Shown in pieces: positions 8,223 through 16,471 of a stretch of 64,000 nucleotides of DNA. The translations under genes and the position numbers were made by a program. This stretch comes from Pseudomonas sp. ANT_H12B (GTDB lineage Bacteria; Pseudomonadota; Gammaproteobacteria; Pseudomonadales; Pseudomonadaceae), in the NCBI RefSeq assembly GCF_008369325.1, contig NZ_VOBI01000006.1, positions 222,920-286,919 of the forward strand, read 5' to 3'. Position 1 is the first letter of the stretch; the number at the start of each line of letters is the position of its first letter. The notes beneath the pieces were generated by a model. That model did no database searches, was not told where the DNA came from, and saw only the letters and a program-made list of their open reading frames with translations.

Positions 8223-10316
8223 TTAGTCCGGCTTGCCGTCAACCACACCGGCGGTGTTGTCGATCAGGCTCTTGGTGGCGGTCTGAATGAACGACTCAAG
8301 TTGTTGCTTGAGGGCTGCTTCGTCAGCCGATGCCGGGATCACCTCACCTTTGGAATTGGCGCCCAACTGGTACTGATACAGCTTGGGTGGCATCTCTTTG
8401 GGCAACACCAACACGCGGTCCGCGGTCAGCAACGCTACGGTCTGATCGCTACCCGAAGGTTTGATCACGCCGAAGCCCTTGTCGCCTTCCGGCAGGTTCA
8501 GCAGATCGCGGCCCCAGCATTGATGAACCACGTCACCACCGATGCGCCCCATGATGGTCGGCACGACGTCGATCTGAGTGCCCACGGTATGGTCGACCTG
8601 ACCGAATTTTTCCTGGACGCCTGGCCCGATCAACAACATCGGCACGTTAAAGCGGCCCAGGTCCATTTCAGTGATCTGTTGCTCGTTACCAAAACCGTGG
8701 TCACCGACAACCACAAACAGGGTTTCGTTGAAGTACGGCTCTTTACGCGCTTTTTCAAAGAACTGACCCAGCGCCCAGTCGGAGTAACGCATGGCGGTCA
8801 AATGTTCGTTGAGGCTGCCACGGTCGGTCACGCGCTCTACCGGCAATGGCGTCGGCAAGGCGTACGGCGTGTGGTTGGACAGGGTTTGCAGCAAGGCATA
8901 GAACGGCTTTTTATCTTTGCCATCGCGCGCCTTCAGTTCTTCCAGGCCACGGCTGAACATGTCCTGGTCGGACACGCCCCAGGTTGGATCGGAGAACACC
9001 GGATTGACGAAGTCGTTGCGCCCGATGAAGTTGGTCATGCCCTGGCTGCTGAAGAAGCCCGACTGGTTGTCCCAGGCGAAATCGCCGTTGTAGACATACA
9101 CGTCGTCGTAATCACGGGCACTGAGCAATTGCGGCAGGCCGGACAGCTTGTGGCTGCCTTCCGGGGTCTGCATCAGGTATTCGAAACCCGGCAGGTTCGG
9201 GAAGCAGGCCATGGTGGCGAACATGCCCTGGTGGGTATGGGTGCCGTTGGAGAAGAAACGGTCGAACAACAGGCCTTCTTTCGACAGTTTGTCGAAGTAC
9301 GGCGTGATCTCGCCCGGACGTCCCAGAGCGCCCACCGAATGGCCGGCGAAGCTTTCCATCAGGATGACCACGACGTTCTTGATCGGCAGCGTCTTGTTGG
9401 TGTCCGGGCTGAAGTTACGGCGTACGGCGGCTGTCTCGGGGTCCACCAGTTTGTCGCTTGGGGTCAGCAACATGTCACGCACGGTCTGCTGGGCCAAAGG
9501 CTGCGCCAGTGTAGCTTTCCAGATGTTGTCGCGTTCTTCGGACATCCGGCTCTTTGCAGCGGCGATCAGCGACAGTGTTCCGTTGAGGCCCAACTGGTTG
9601 GCGAAGTTCGAGTCGGTGGTGTAAACGTCACCCCAACGCATCGGCGGGCCTTGACGCAGGGTGCCACGAGCAGCGACCACACAGACCAGCAGGCAGACCA
9701 CGAACACGACGATCCGCGAATACCACGGGGCGATCTGGCGAGTGCCGATGCTGCCGCCGCTGAACGGACCGCGAGGACGGGTCGCACGGTCGGCGCCCTT
9801 GAATGCGAGCGTCAGGATCAATGTGCCCACGGCCCAGGCCAGCAGGTAGCGAACCACCGGGAAACCGTACCAGAGCATGCTCATCACGGTCTTCGGGTCT
9901 TCCTTGACGTACTGGAAGACCAGACCGTTGAGGCGCTGGTGGAACTCACGGTAGAAGTCCATCTCCATCAGGCCCAGGAACAGCGCGATGCTCGAGGCAA
10001 TGGTCAGCCAGAAACGGAAGAACCCGCGTGCGGCCATGGCCCGGGCGCTGAACAGCGCCAGCAGCAATGGAATGCTGAGGTAGACCACCAGGCGCAAGTC
10101 GAAACGCAGGCCGTTGGTGAACGCTTCGAGAAAGGTCGAGGCCGGTGTGTCGAGGATCATCTCGCGGTTGTAGACCAGCAGCGCAACGCGCAGCAGGCTG
10201 AACATGACCATCATGACCAAGGCACACAGCAGCGTGTAGGCCAGATGCGATTTGACGGTCGGTTGCAGCAGGCGACTAGAAGCTCGCTGCTGACTCAGGG
10301 CGTCCGGGTTTGCCAT
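8223..10316 (-). CDS. LtaS-like sulfatase-fold membrane protein (phosphoglycerol transferase family)
   Basis: A 697-residue inner-membrane protein. About five N-terminal transmembrane helices (residues ~25-235) precede a periplasmic alkaline-phosphatase-superfamily domain (~290-600). Motifs visible are the metal-binding VVVILMESFAGHS, the nucleophile region NGTHTHQGMFATM with a candidate catalytic Thr, and the late metal-binding VVVGDHGFGNE. The family (COG1368) includes LtaS and OpgB/MdoB, which move phosphoglycerol from phosphatidylglycerol to lipoteichoic acid or periplasmic glucans. In a Gram-negative the acceptor is more likely glucan or lipid A/LPS than teichoic acid, but the acceptor is not shown. 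No partner genes are adjacent. Confidence 0.88.
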   Translation of the reverse strand: MANPDALSQQRASSRLLQPTVKSHLAYTLLCALVMMVMFSLLRVALLVYNREMILDTPASTFLEAFTNGLRFDLRLVVYLSIPLLLALFSARAMAARGFFRFWLTIASSIALFLGLMEMDFYREFHQRLNGLVFQYVKEDPKTVMSMLWYGFPVVRYLLAWAVGTLILTLAFKGADRATRPRGPFSGGSIGTRQIAPWYSRIVVFVVCLLVCVVAARGTLRQGPPMRWGDVYTTDSNFANQLGLNGTLSLIAAAKSRMSEERDNIWKATLAQPLAQQTVRDMLLTPSDKLVDPETAAVRRNFSPDTNKTLPIKNVVVILMESFAGHSVGALGRPGEITPYFDKLSKEGLLFDRFFSNGTHTHQGMFATMACFPNLPGFEYLMQTPEGSHKLSGLPQLLSARDYDDVYVYNGDFAWDNQSGFFSSQGMTNFIGRNDFVNPVFSDPTWGVSDQDMFSRGLEELKARDGKDKKPFYALLQTLSNHTPYALPTPLPVERVTDRGSLNEHLTAMRYSDWALGQFFEKARKEPYFNETLFVVVGDHGFGNEQQITEMDLGRFNVPMLLIGPGVQEKFGQVDHTVGTQIDVVPTIMGRIGGDVVHQCWGRDLLNLPEGDKGFGVIKPSGSDQTVALLTADRVLVLPKEMPPKLYQYQLGANSKGEVIPASADEAALKQQLESFIQTATKSLIDNTAGVVDGKPD

Positions 10317-10563
10317 GTCGTTTTAGGACCCATTGGAAGTTAAAGTTTCAAAAATACAGCTGCGCCCTGCCCTCTGTTGGCCAATTCTCGGCCCCGGGGC
10401 TTGCGCGGTGCGCAAATGTTGCACGATCAACCGCGGCAATGCCATTGATTACTACCCGGTGATGCTGGCGCGGGCGAATTGTCTTGGAGGCTTTGTGAAA
10501 ATTTCGTGCAACGCATATCAGGAAACAAAATAAAGGTTCTGGTCTGAAAGCTGACAGGGGGGG

Positions 10564-11057
10564 TGATTGGGGGTATATCCGTTTCTGCGGTGATGGCGGC
10601 TGGCGGTTTCGCTTTTACAGCGAGTCACTTGGAAGAGCCGCAAGTAACCAAGGGCTCTTGCCCCGCCATTCGGTGCCTCGCTGTGGCTCGGCATGCCGTA
10701 ACGAAGGCATTGCTCCGGGGGGCCGCCGCCATCGGGACGCGGAGCGTCCCCGGCGACATTCCCACGCAGAGCATGGGAACGATCAAAAGCTGCGAACACC
10801 TGCTTCCCACCACTCATCAGGCCGAGCGCAGGTTCTGCGCAGTGGGCAACCCGGCATGGATGCCGGGTAACCGCCGCCGGCCATGGATGGCCGATGGCGG
10901 CGGCCCACGGAGCAGGACCGGAGCGAGGGCATGCCGAGTCACAGCGAGGCACCGAACGAAAGGAGCAAGAGCCCTTGCTTACTTGGGGCTTTCCCAAGTG
11001 ACCCGCTGTAAGAGCGGAACCGCCAGCCGTTACTACCGCAGAAACGGATATGCCCCC
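10564..11057. repeat. Long imperfect palindromic element (~170-bp arms), possible non-autonomous element
   Basis: The arms 10564-10735 and 10891-11057 are reverse complements with scattered mismatches and small indels. Shared blocks include ATATCCGTTTCTGCGGT, GGCTGGCGGTT, GGTGCCTCGCTGTG, CTCGGCATGCC and GGCCGCCGCCATCGG. The 155-bp centre contains half of the GGGAACGATC-type repeat also found at 4480-4591, so one repeat is nested in another. No protein of credible composition is encoded. With the adjacent bases this fills the 750-bp gap between the LtaS-like gene and the START gene; 10317-10560 otherwise shows nothing I can name. Confidence 0.8.
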
Positions 11058-11070
11058 ATCAACACCGCAT

Positions 11071-11676
11071 TTACTTCTCAGCCCGTTCCTTCAGGGCTTT
11101 CAAAGTATTAAACGGCGCATCAACCACAAACTTGTTGGCAACCATCGACGGAATGCTACCGCCCGGCTCGGTGTGCAACTGATAGGTCACTTCGACCTGA
11201 TCACCCTTGGGCACGAATTTCCAGAAACCATCAACCTTGGTAACCCGCACAAAGCCTTTTTCTTCAGGAAGGTACTTCGGTACGCCTTCAAGCTTGCGAG
11301 TCAGACTGCCATCGGCGCCTTCAACGGTAGTGACGTGCAGCACCGAATCACGCGGGGTGACGGGCCATGGCGTATTGAACTGGGTATAGGTCCAACTCTG
11401 GTCGCCTTCGTGCTTGAGCAGCTTTTGGGTTTTGCATTCGTGAATCCAGACGCAAGCACCTGGCACGTCTTCCTGCAATGCGCGCAGTTTTGCCATGGTG
11501 GTCTTCATCAACGTGACACCCTGGTAGGCCTTGTAATCGGAGCCAGCCACTTCACTCAGGGAGACCTTGATGCCGTCTTCGTTCTTGGCAACTTTCCAGT
11601 CTTCGGCCTGGGCAACCGAAGTGGCCAGCACAGCCGTCAAACCACACAGCACAGCAACACGATGCAGCGAACCCAT
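11071..11676 (-). CDS. START domain-containing exported protein
   Basis: A 201-residue protein with a clear signal peptide (MGSLHRVAVLCGLTAVLA..., cleavage probably after AQA at about 24) and a START-like lipid-binding fold over the rest. Family sequence includes TPWPVTPRDSVLH and the central WIHECKTQKLL. START domains bind lipids in a hydrophobic tunnel; the bacterial ligand is unknown. The ATG at 11676 follows AAGGAATAAGACT; longer upstream starts would spoil the signal peptide. Likely periplasmic. It neighbours a YkgJ-type gene upstream on the same strand (40 bp), perhaps co-transcribed. Confidence 0.88.
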   Translation of the reverse strand: MGSLHRVAVLCGLTAVLATSVAQAEDWKVAKNEDGIKVSLSEVAGSDYKAYQGVTLMKTTMAKLRALQEDVPGACVWIHECKTQKLLKHEGDQSWTYTQFNTPWPVTPRDSVLHVTTVEGADGSLTRKLEGVPKYLPEEKGFVRVTKVDGFWKFVPKGDQVEVTYQLHTEPGGSIPSMVANKFVVDAPFNTLKALKERAEK

Positions 11677-11716
11677 AGTCTTATTCCTTATTGTTGAAGT
11701 TCCGTTTTCCAACACA

Positions 11717-11971
11717 TCACGCCGCTGTCATTTGCTCCCACCATCCCAGCAATTTGATCGCTTCATCATTGCTGTTTCCGCACACCTGGATGTCGGCTTC
11801 GAACGCTGAGCACACTGCCGGACGTTCCGGTTTGCCGAAAATATTGCACAGGTTTTCGACAGAAAGTTGTACGCAGCGCTCTCCGGCGGCTTTGCCATCA
11901 GGCATGCCGGGTATTGCTGAACTGATGGAAGGGGCAATGCAACAGGCGCCACAGCCTTCACGGCATTTCAT
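11717..11971 (-). CDS. YkgJ family cysteine-cluster protein
   Basis: An 84-residue protein with eight cysteines: C3, C7, C10, C11 in CREGCGACC near the N-terminus, then C33, C42, C54 and C64. This spacing is the YkgJ (UPF0153-like) pattern of proposed Zn or Fe-S binding proteins. The start follows a strong GAGGAG site. The terminal EAIKLLGWWEQ is also typical. Function is unknown; metal type cannot be told from sequence alone. The gene is close to the START gene downstream. Confidence 0.87.
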   Translation of the reverse strand: MKCREGCGACCIAPSISSAIPGMPDGKAAGERCVQLSVENLCNIFGKPERPAVCSAFEADIQVCGNSNDEAIKLLGWWEQMTAA

Positions 11972-12136
11972 GACGACGAGCTCCTCGCGACGGGCGATGT
12001 GTTAAAGGACGTGGCACAGAGTAACCGCTAAAACAGTTGTTTTAAATTGCCTGGACCCGGGTTTTTTCGCTCAAACGAGCGTGACTGACCAGTCTCCGAC
12101 AAAGCGTCTGGCCGGCAGGTCACGGAGGGGAAGGAA

Positions 12137-12637
12137 TTATCGCTTGAATTCGAATTCCAGCGCTGCACCTTCGACTTCATGGCGCTCTTCATTGCGCAGT
12201 TGTAGCTGCATTTCATTGCTGATCAGCCGTCCGTTGAGTTGAAACGGAGAACTGCCGGCCTTGTCACCGAACATTTGCGGCAACACGGCATCGTGCCGGG
12301 GCAACGGGACCGTACCGACCGGTTTCAGCTCCTCGGCCATGTGCTCGGGCAGGCTCAAATCCAGGTCGGCCGAAGGAAGCTTGGTTTTCACCACTTCGCT
12401 GGCAGGTTTGGATTTGGAAGCAATCGGCGGTCGTTTTTTCAGCGTGGCCGGTTTCTTTTTGACCGACGCGGCTTTCTTGGCGGGTGCCGGTTTTTTTGCG
12501 GTAGCACTGGCGGTCGTTTTTTTCGAAGCAGCGCTGGCGGCCGGTTTTTCCTGAACGGAAGCCGCCATAACGCCTTCGGCGTGAAAGCTCATCAACAGGG
12601 AGATCGACAGCCAGATGGCAGGAAAAATAGCTTTCAT
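12137..12637 (-). CDS. Lys/Ala-rich exported protein of unknown function
   Basis: A 166-residue protein starting MKAIFPAIWLSISLLMSF, a probable signal peptide cleaved near VMAAS. It is followed by a low-complexity segment of Ala, Lys and Pro (about 28-75, repeats such as AKKPAPAKKAASVKKKP) and then a more ordered C-terminal part with LSLPEHMAEELKPVG and a charged tail. Database records sometimes call such proteins translation-initiation-factor-2-like, only because of the Lys/Ala composition. The basic linker could bind nucleic acid, peptidoglycan or LPS. The start at 12637 is chosen for the signal peptide; the ribosome site is weak. Confidence 0.7.
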   Translation of the reverse strand: MKAIFPAIWLSISLLMSFHAEGVMAASVQEKPAASAASKKTTASATAKKPAPAKKAASVKKKPATLKKRPPIASKSKPASEVVKTKLPSADLDLSLPEHMAEELKPVGTVPLPRHDAVLPQMFGDKAGSSPFQLNGRLISNEMQLQLRNEERHEVEGAALEFEFKR

Positions 12638-12726
12638 GGACCCAACAGCGCTAACGGCAGAGGGCCATATGCTCGCCTGTTGCACGCGACAAGACAAGCT
12701 CGGACAGGAATAACCTGTCCACTCTG

Positions 12727-14166
12727 TCAAAAGCCGCCGACCATCTCCTGGCAGAGCTGTGTGGCGAGCATGCCCAAGGTCATCAATGCACGCTCCGCTT
12801 CACGGTTCCAGGGTATGCCGCAGTTCAGGCGAATGCAGTGATTAAACTGCTCGGTGTTACTGAAAATCAGCCCCGGCGCGATACTTATTCCTTGCTGCAA
12901 GGCCCGAACGTGGAGCTCCTGAGTGTTCACCCGCCCAGGCAGACTCACCCACAGAATGAAGCCGCCGGTAGGCCGGGTCATCTGCGTGCCTTCGGGAAAA
13001 TACTGCTGCACCGCCAACTGGAAGGCGCTGAGGTTCTTGCGGTATTCCTGACGGATGTAGCGCAAATGCCGGTCGTAACCGCCATTTTCCAGATAGGCCG
13101 CAATGCCCATTTGTGTGACGCTGCAAGCCGAATGCGTACTGAACGTCTGCAAACGCTGGATTTCCTGCTGGTACTTGCCGGCAATCATCCAGCCGATCCG
13201 TACACCCGGAGACAGGGTTTTGGAGAAGCTCGAGCAGTAGATCACCCGATCCAGCCGGTCGTAGGCTTTGAGCGCTTTGGTGCGACCTTGCTCGAACATC
13301 AGTTCGCCGTAGATATCGTCTTCGACAATCTGGATATCGAAATCCGAGGCCAGCCGCAGCAGTTGTTTTTGCCGCTCTTCAGGCATGGTGCCGCCCAACG
13401 GGTTGCTCAGGCGAGTGGTCAGCACCAGCGCCTTGATCGACCATTGGTTGGCTGCCAGTTGCAGGGCTTCGAGGCTCATGCCGGTGGCCGGATCGCTGGG
13501 AATCTCGATGACCTTGAGCCCCAGCAAATCAGCCAGTTGCAGCAAACCGTAGTAGGTCGGCGACTCGGCAGCGATCAAGTCGCCCGGCCGGGTCAGCACA
13601 CGCAGCGACATCTGCAAGGCATCGACGCAGCCGTGGGTAATCACCACTTCCGACGGATCGACCACCACGCCGGCATCACGCATGCGAATCGCCACTTGCC
13701 GACGCAACGGTTCGAACCCCGGGCTGAACATGTAGCTGAACGCCCGCGGGCTATGGAATCGGGTGACTTTGGCCAGTTGCTGATGCAGCGCCCGCACCGG
13801 CAGATAATCGACACTTGGCACCGCCGCGCCTAAAGGGAAAACACCTTCGCGACGGGATTCGACCAAGACTTGTTGAATGATGCTGCTGCGGGTGACCAGA
13901 CCGGGACGCTCGACCCGGGCAATGTCAGGCGTGGGCGCTGTCAGAGCCGGCGTCTGGTGCACGTAGTAACCCGACTGCGGCCGGGCACGGATCAGGCCCT
14001 GATCTTCGAGATTGGCGTACGCCTGCAACACAGTCGCGTGGCTGACGTTGAGTTGCGAGCTCATCTTGCGCACCGAAGGCACGCGCTCCCCCGGCTGATA
14101 AACCCCTCGGCGGATGTCTTCGGCCAGTTGCTGAGCAATACGTTGGTAGAGCAAGAGATTGGTCAT
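12727..14166 (-). CDS. MocR-type transcriptional regulator (GntR HTH + aminotransferase domain)
   Basis: A 479-residue fusion: a GntR winged helix-turn-helix (about 1-75, LLYQRIAQQLAEDIRRGVYQPG) joined to a fold-type I PLP aminotransferase-like domain (about 100-470). The PLP lysine is K316 in SSFSKTLSPG. Such proteins sense PLP or amino compounds and usually control a neighbouring gene. Here no aminotransferase or PLP-pathway gene is adjacent, so the target is unclear. Upstream of the ATG at 14166 are three ACTGTAC-like blocks that could be its operators. Substrate and regulon are not predictable. Confidence 0.9.
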   Translation of the reverse strand: MTNLLLYQRIAQQLAEDIRRGVYQPGERVPSVRKMSSQLNVSHATVLQAYANLEDQGLIRARPQSGYYVHQTPALTAPTPDIARVERPGLVTRSSIIQQVLVESRREGVFPLGAAVPSVDYLPVRALHQQLAKVTRFHSPRAFSYMFSPGFEPLRRQVAIRMRDAGVVVDPSEVVITHGCVDALQMSLRVLTRPGDLIAAESPTYYGLLQLADLLGLKVIEIPSDPATGMSLEALQLAANQWSIKALVLTTRLSNPLGGTMPEERQKQLLRLASDFDIQIVEDDIYGELMFEQGRTKALKAYDRLDRVIYCSSFSKTLSPGVRIGWMIAGKYQQEIQRLQTFSTHSACSVTQMGIAAYLENGGYDRHLRYIRQEYRKNLSAFQLAVQQYFPEGTQMTRPTGGFILWVSLPGRVNTQELHVRALQQGISIAPGLIFSNTEQFNHCIRLNCGIPWNREAERALMTLGMLATQLCQEMVGGF

Positions 14167-14230
14167 GACGCAGCACTCGATATCACGGGCATTTTATTCT
14201 TGTGTGAAACAATACCGGAACAGTTTAGAA

Positions 14231-14294
14231 GTGTACTGGGACAGTTGCCACAATAGTCGACTGTACAGTGCAGTGTCAGCAAAAACTGTACTGT
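14231..14294 (-). promoter_or_regulatory. Repeated ACTGTAC blocks upstream of the MocR gene
   Basis: Three related blocks stand at 14231-14240 (GTGTACTGGG), 14260-14269 (ACTGTACAGT) and 14285-14294 (ACTGTACTGT), about 30 and 25 bp apart, in the gap between the OmpA-like terminator and the MocR start. MocR-type proteins commonly bind direct repeats near their own promoters, so autoregulation is a reasonable inference. Confidence 0.45.
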
Positions 14295-14320
14295 TTTGTC
14301 AGGCAATTTACAGGCGAAAA

Positions 14321-14352
14321 AAAACCCGGCACTGCTGAGCAGGCCGGGTTTT
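14321..14352 (-). terminator. Intrinsic terminator after the OmpA-like gene
   Basis: Stem AAAACCCGGC / GCCGGGTTTT, with a run of eight T on the minus strand. It lies 16 bases after the OmpA-like lipoprotein stop and would end the three-gene envelope operon. Confidence 0.88.
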
Positions 14353-14367
14353 CCAGTGACGCAGCCC

Positions 14368-15180
14368 TTAGCGGGCGGCGCCGAGCTGGCCTTTTTCGTC
14401 GGAGAACACAATTTCTACCCGACGGTTCTGCGCACGTCCCCGTTCGGAAGCGTTCACATCCACCGGGTATTCATCGCCATAACCTTCAACCTGGATGCGT
14501 TTGTCCTCGATGCCCAGATCCATCAGCACATTCGCCACCGATTGCGCACGGTCACGGGACAGCTTGAGGTTTTCCTGCTTGCCGCCAGTACTGTCGGCGT
14601 AACCTTCGATACGCACCACACGCTTGGGGTTGAGCTGCAGGAACTGCACGATCTTCAGCACCACGCGGTTCGCCGAGCTTTTCAACTCTGCTTCACCGGT
14701 ATCGAACAGTACGTCGCCCAGCGTCATCACCAGACCACGGTCAGTCTGAGTGGTGGCCAGCGCGACAATCTGTTCTTCGAGCCACTTGCCCTGCTGCTGC
14801 ACACTGAGGAGTTTGGATTCGCGCAGGGCCAGTTGCAGGCGCTGACGTTCCAGTTCAAGCTTCGCCGCACGTTCTTCGTTGAGCACCTGATTGGTGTGCT
14901 CCCGAGCAATTTCGCTGTAGCGCTGACTCAGGTAAGCGTAATGCAGCACGTCCGAACCGCTGCCCCAGTAGCTGGAGAGACGATCGGCGCGAGCCAGCGA
15001 CTCACCGGCGCGGATCACATCCTTGGGCGCGATGCGCAACACGTTGGAGTCTTCCTTGACCTTCTGGAAGTCGGTACCGGCCTGCTGCAATGCGGCCTCG
15101 CTGTGTTGGCCGGCGCAGCCATAAAGGCCTGCACAACCCACCAGGATCAAACCACCGAGTGCTTTGGTCTTGAGGCTCAT
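14368..15180 (-). CDS. OmpA family lipoprotein
   Basis: A 270-residue protein with a lipoprotein-type leader (MSLKTKALGGLILVGCAGLYGC; C16 or C22 could be lipidated). A helical DUF4398-like segment (about 30-140) follows, then a C-terminal OmpA/MotB peptidoglycan-binding domain (about 145-262). The latter is shown by LFDTGEAELKSSA, IEGYADSTG and LSRDRAQSVANVL plus an NRRVEIV end. It probably tethers outer membrane to peptidoglycan. The start overlaps the preceding DUF4398 gene by 4 bp, so translation is coupled. Confidence 0.9.
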   Translation of the reverse strand: MSLKTKALGGLILVGCAGLYGCAGQHSEAALQQAGTDFQKVKEDSNVLRIAPKDVIRAGESLARADRLSSYWGSGSDVLHYAYLSQRYSEIAREHTNQVLNEERAAKLELERQRLQLALRESKLLSVQQQGKWLEEQIVALATTQTDRGLVMTLGDVLFDTGEAELKSSANRVVLKIVQFLQLNPKRVVRIEGYADSTGGKQENLKLSRDRAQSVANVLMDLGIEDKRIQVEGYGDEYPVDVNASERGRAQNRRVEIVFSDEKGQLGAAR

Positions 15181-15533
15181 TGGGCATCCCCCAGTTGCTT
15201 GCGCAGGCGAGTGATGCGGGTATTGAGCACGTTCAACTGCTCCTCGCTCTTGAGGGTCAGGACCCGGGCTTCGGCCAGACGCGCGTCCAGCTCGGCCTGC
15301 TCGGCCCGCATGCGCGCATGCTTGTAGGACTGATCGGTCATGTCGCCCTGGGCGCGGGCAAACTTGTCTTCGGCCAGTTTCAGTTCCGGCACATCGGCGG
15401 CGGTGGCGCCCACGGCTTTGGCTTGTACGAGTGCTTGCTCGGTCAGGCGAATTTGTTCATTCGGCGCCGGATCGGCTGCACAACCCGCCAGAGCCAGAAC
15501 GGCCAGGGCAGCGAAAAGAGGTCGAATACTCAC
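15177..15533 (-). CDS. DUF4398 lipoprotein
   Basis: A 118-residue lipoprotein: leader MSIRPLFAALAVLALAGC with the lipobox cysteine at 18, then a coiled-coil-prone helical DUF4398 domain rich in Ala, Glu, Arg. It ends by a 4-bp overlap with the OmpA-like gene, which itself carries a similar helical segment, so the two probably form one envelope complex. Function of DUF4398 is unknown. The upstream substrate-binding-protein gene ends 9 bp before it. Confidence 0.88.
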   Translation of the reverse strand: MSIRPLFAALAVLALAGCAADPAPNEQIRLTEQALVQAKAVGATAADVPELKLAEDKFARAQGDMTDQSYKHARMRAEQAELDARLAEARVLTLKSEEQLNVLNTRITRLRKQLGDAQ

Positions 15534-15542
15534 TAAAAATCC

Positions 15543-16391
15543 CTACTGTTTTGGGGTACTGACAGGTTGTTGCTGCGGTTGCTGCTGCACTTGCGAGAGT
15601 TGCGCCTTCCAACGTTCGACATTGCGCAGCAGCACGGCTTCCGTCAGTCCGGACGCGGGCAATTCTGTCATCTTTTTGGCCAGCTGTCCGCGCAACCACG
15701 GATCGTTGCAGGCGGAGTTATGGGAAACCGCGAGGAACAGGCCGGGTTTGTCGACGGGTTGTGGACGTGCGACAAGGTCGTTGGCCATGCTCAGTGTCTG
15801 CGCCATCGCCAAGCCTGCGTAGCGTCCGGCCAGGACAAATTCCACTTCGCCCAAGAGCAATTTCTGAAAGGCCTGGGTCAGGTTGGGGGTACGCGTGAGG
15901 GTCAATTGCTGTTCGGCGAAAGTGCCGAATGCCGGGGTCAATCGAGCCTTTTCCGACAATGCGCCGCGATGACCGTGCAGGTCTGGCGCTTCGTTGTAGA
16001 TCAATGGCGAATCTTTTCGGGTCCAGACCAGGTAATCGTTTTCCAGCAGCGGTGGATGAATGTAATCCAGGGATTCCAGACCACTGACCGTCAACGGCGC
16101 ATCGGCCAGCATGTCCATGCGTCCGCTGCGCACTTCGTCAAGGGCCTTGGAACGTTTGCCGGCATACAGCAGCTCGACGTTGATCCCCAACTCCCCCGCT
16201 ACTTGCTGCAACAAGTCGGCACTGGCGCCAATCAGGTGCTTGGGGTTTTGCGGGTCTTGCCACAGGTACGGTGGCGCATCCGGACTGCCGGTCACCACCA
16301 GGCGTTCGCACTTGCCTGCGGCGACGGACAGTCCTGGCGACACCGTCAGCCCCAGCAGTAATGACCAGCCACACACGCGGCGCAGATCCAT
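15543..16391 (-). CDS. Periplasmic substrate-binding protein (SBP family 3 type)
   Basis: A 282-residue protein with a signal peptide (MDLRRVCGWSLLLGLTVSPG..., cleaved near VAAG) and a type II periplasmic-binding fold of the amino-acid/polar-compound family. Recognisable parts are LVVTGSPDAPPYLWQD, GASADLLQQVAGELGI and DMLADAPLT. No permease or ATPase gene is adjacent. It is instead co-directional and close (9 bp) to the DUF4398 and OmpA-like genes, so it may act as a binding or sensing protein of the envelope rather than a transporter subunit. Gln-rich tail (about 262-280). Confidence 0.82.
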   Translation of the reverse strand: MDLRRVCGWSLLLGLTVSPGLSVAAGKCERLVVTGSPDAPPYLWQDPQNPKHLIGASADLLQQVAGELGINVELLYAGKRSKALDEVRSGRMDMLADAPLTVSGLESLDYIHPPLLENDYLVWTRKDSPLIYNEAPDLHGHRGALSEKARLTPAFGTFAEQQLTLTRTPNLTQAFQKLLLGEVEFVLAGRYAGLAMAQTLSMANDLVARPQPVDKPGLFLAVSHNSACNDPWLRGQLAKKMTELPASGLTEAVLLRNVERWKAQLSQVQQQPQQQPVSTPKQ

Positions 16392-16420
16392 GGCGACACT
16401 CTCCCACTCAAATCCGGAAC

Positions 16421-16449
16421 AAAAAAAAGCCCGACCAAAAGGTCGGGCT
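16421..16449 (-). terminator. Intrinsic terminator after etfA
   Basis: Stem AGCCCGACC / GGTCGGGCT with an AAAA loop, followed on the minus strand by eight T. It is 23 bases after the etfA stop, so it ends the etfBA transcript before the SBP-DUF4398-OmpA operon. Confidence 0.92.
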
Positions 16450-16471
16450 CTTTATAAGTCAGGCCGCTGGA

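Noticed and set aside
8211..10343. 710-codon open frame on the plus strand
   Set aside because: Antisense shadow of the LtaS-like gene, His/Gln/Arg-rich and without family features.
10333..10533. 66-codon open frame before the palindromic repeat
   Set aside because: No good start context and no family pattern; probably chance.
12727..14166. Aminotransferase enzyme reading of the MocR gene
   Set aside because: The N-terminal GntR winged helix shows it to be a regulator.
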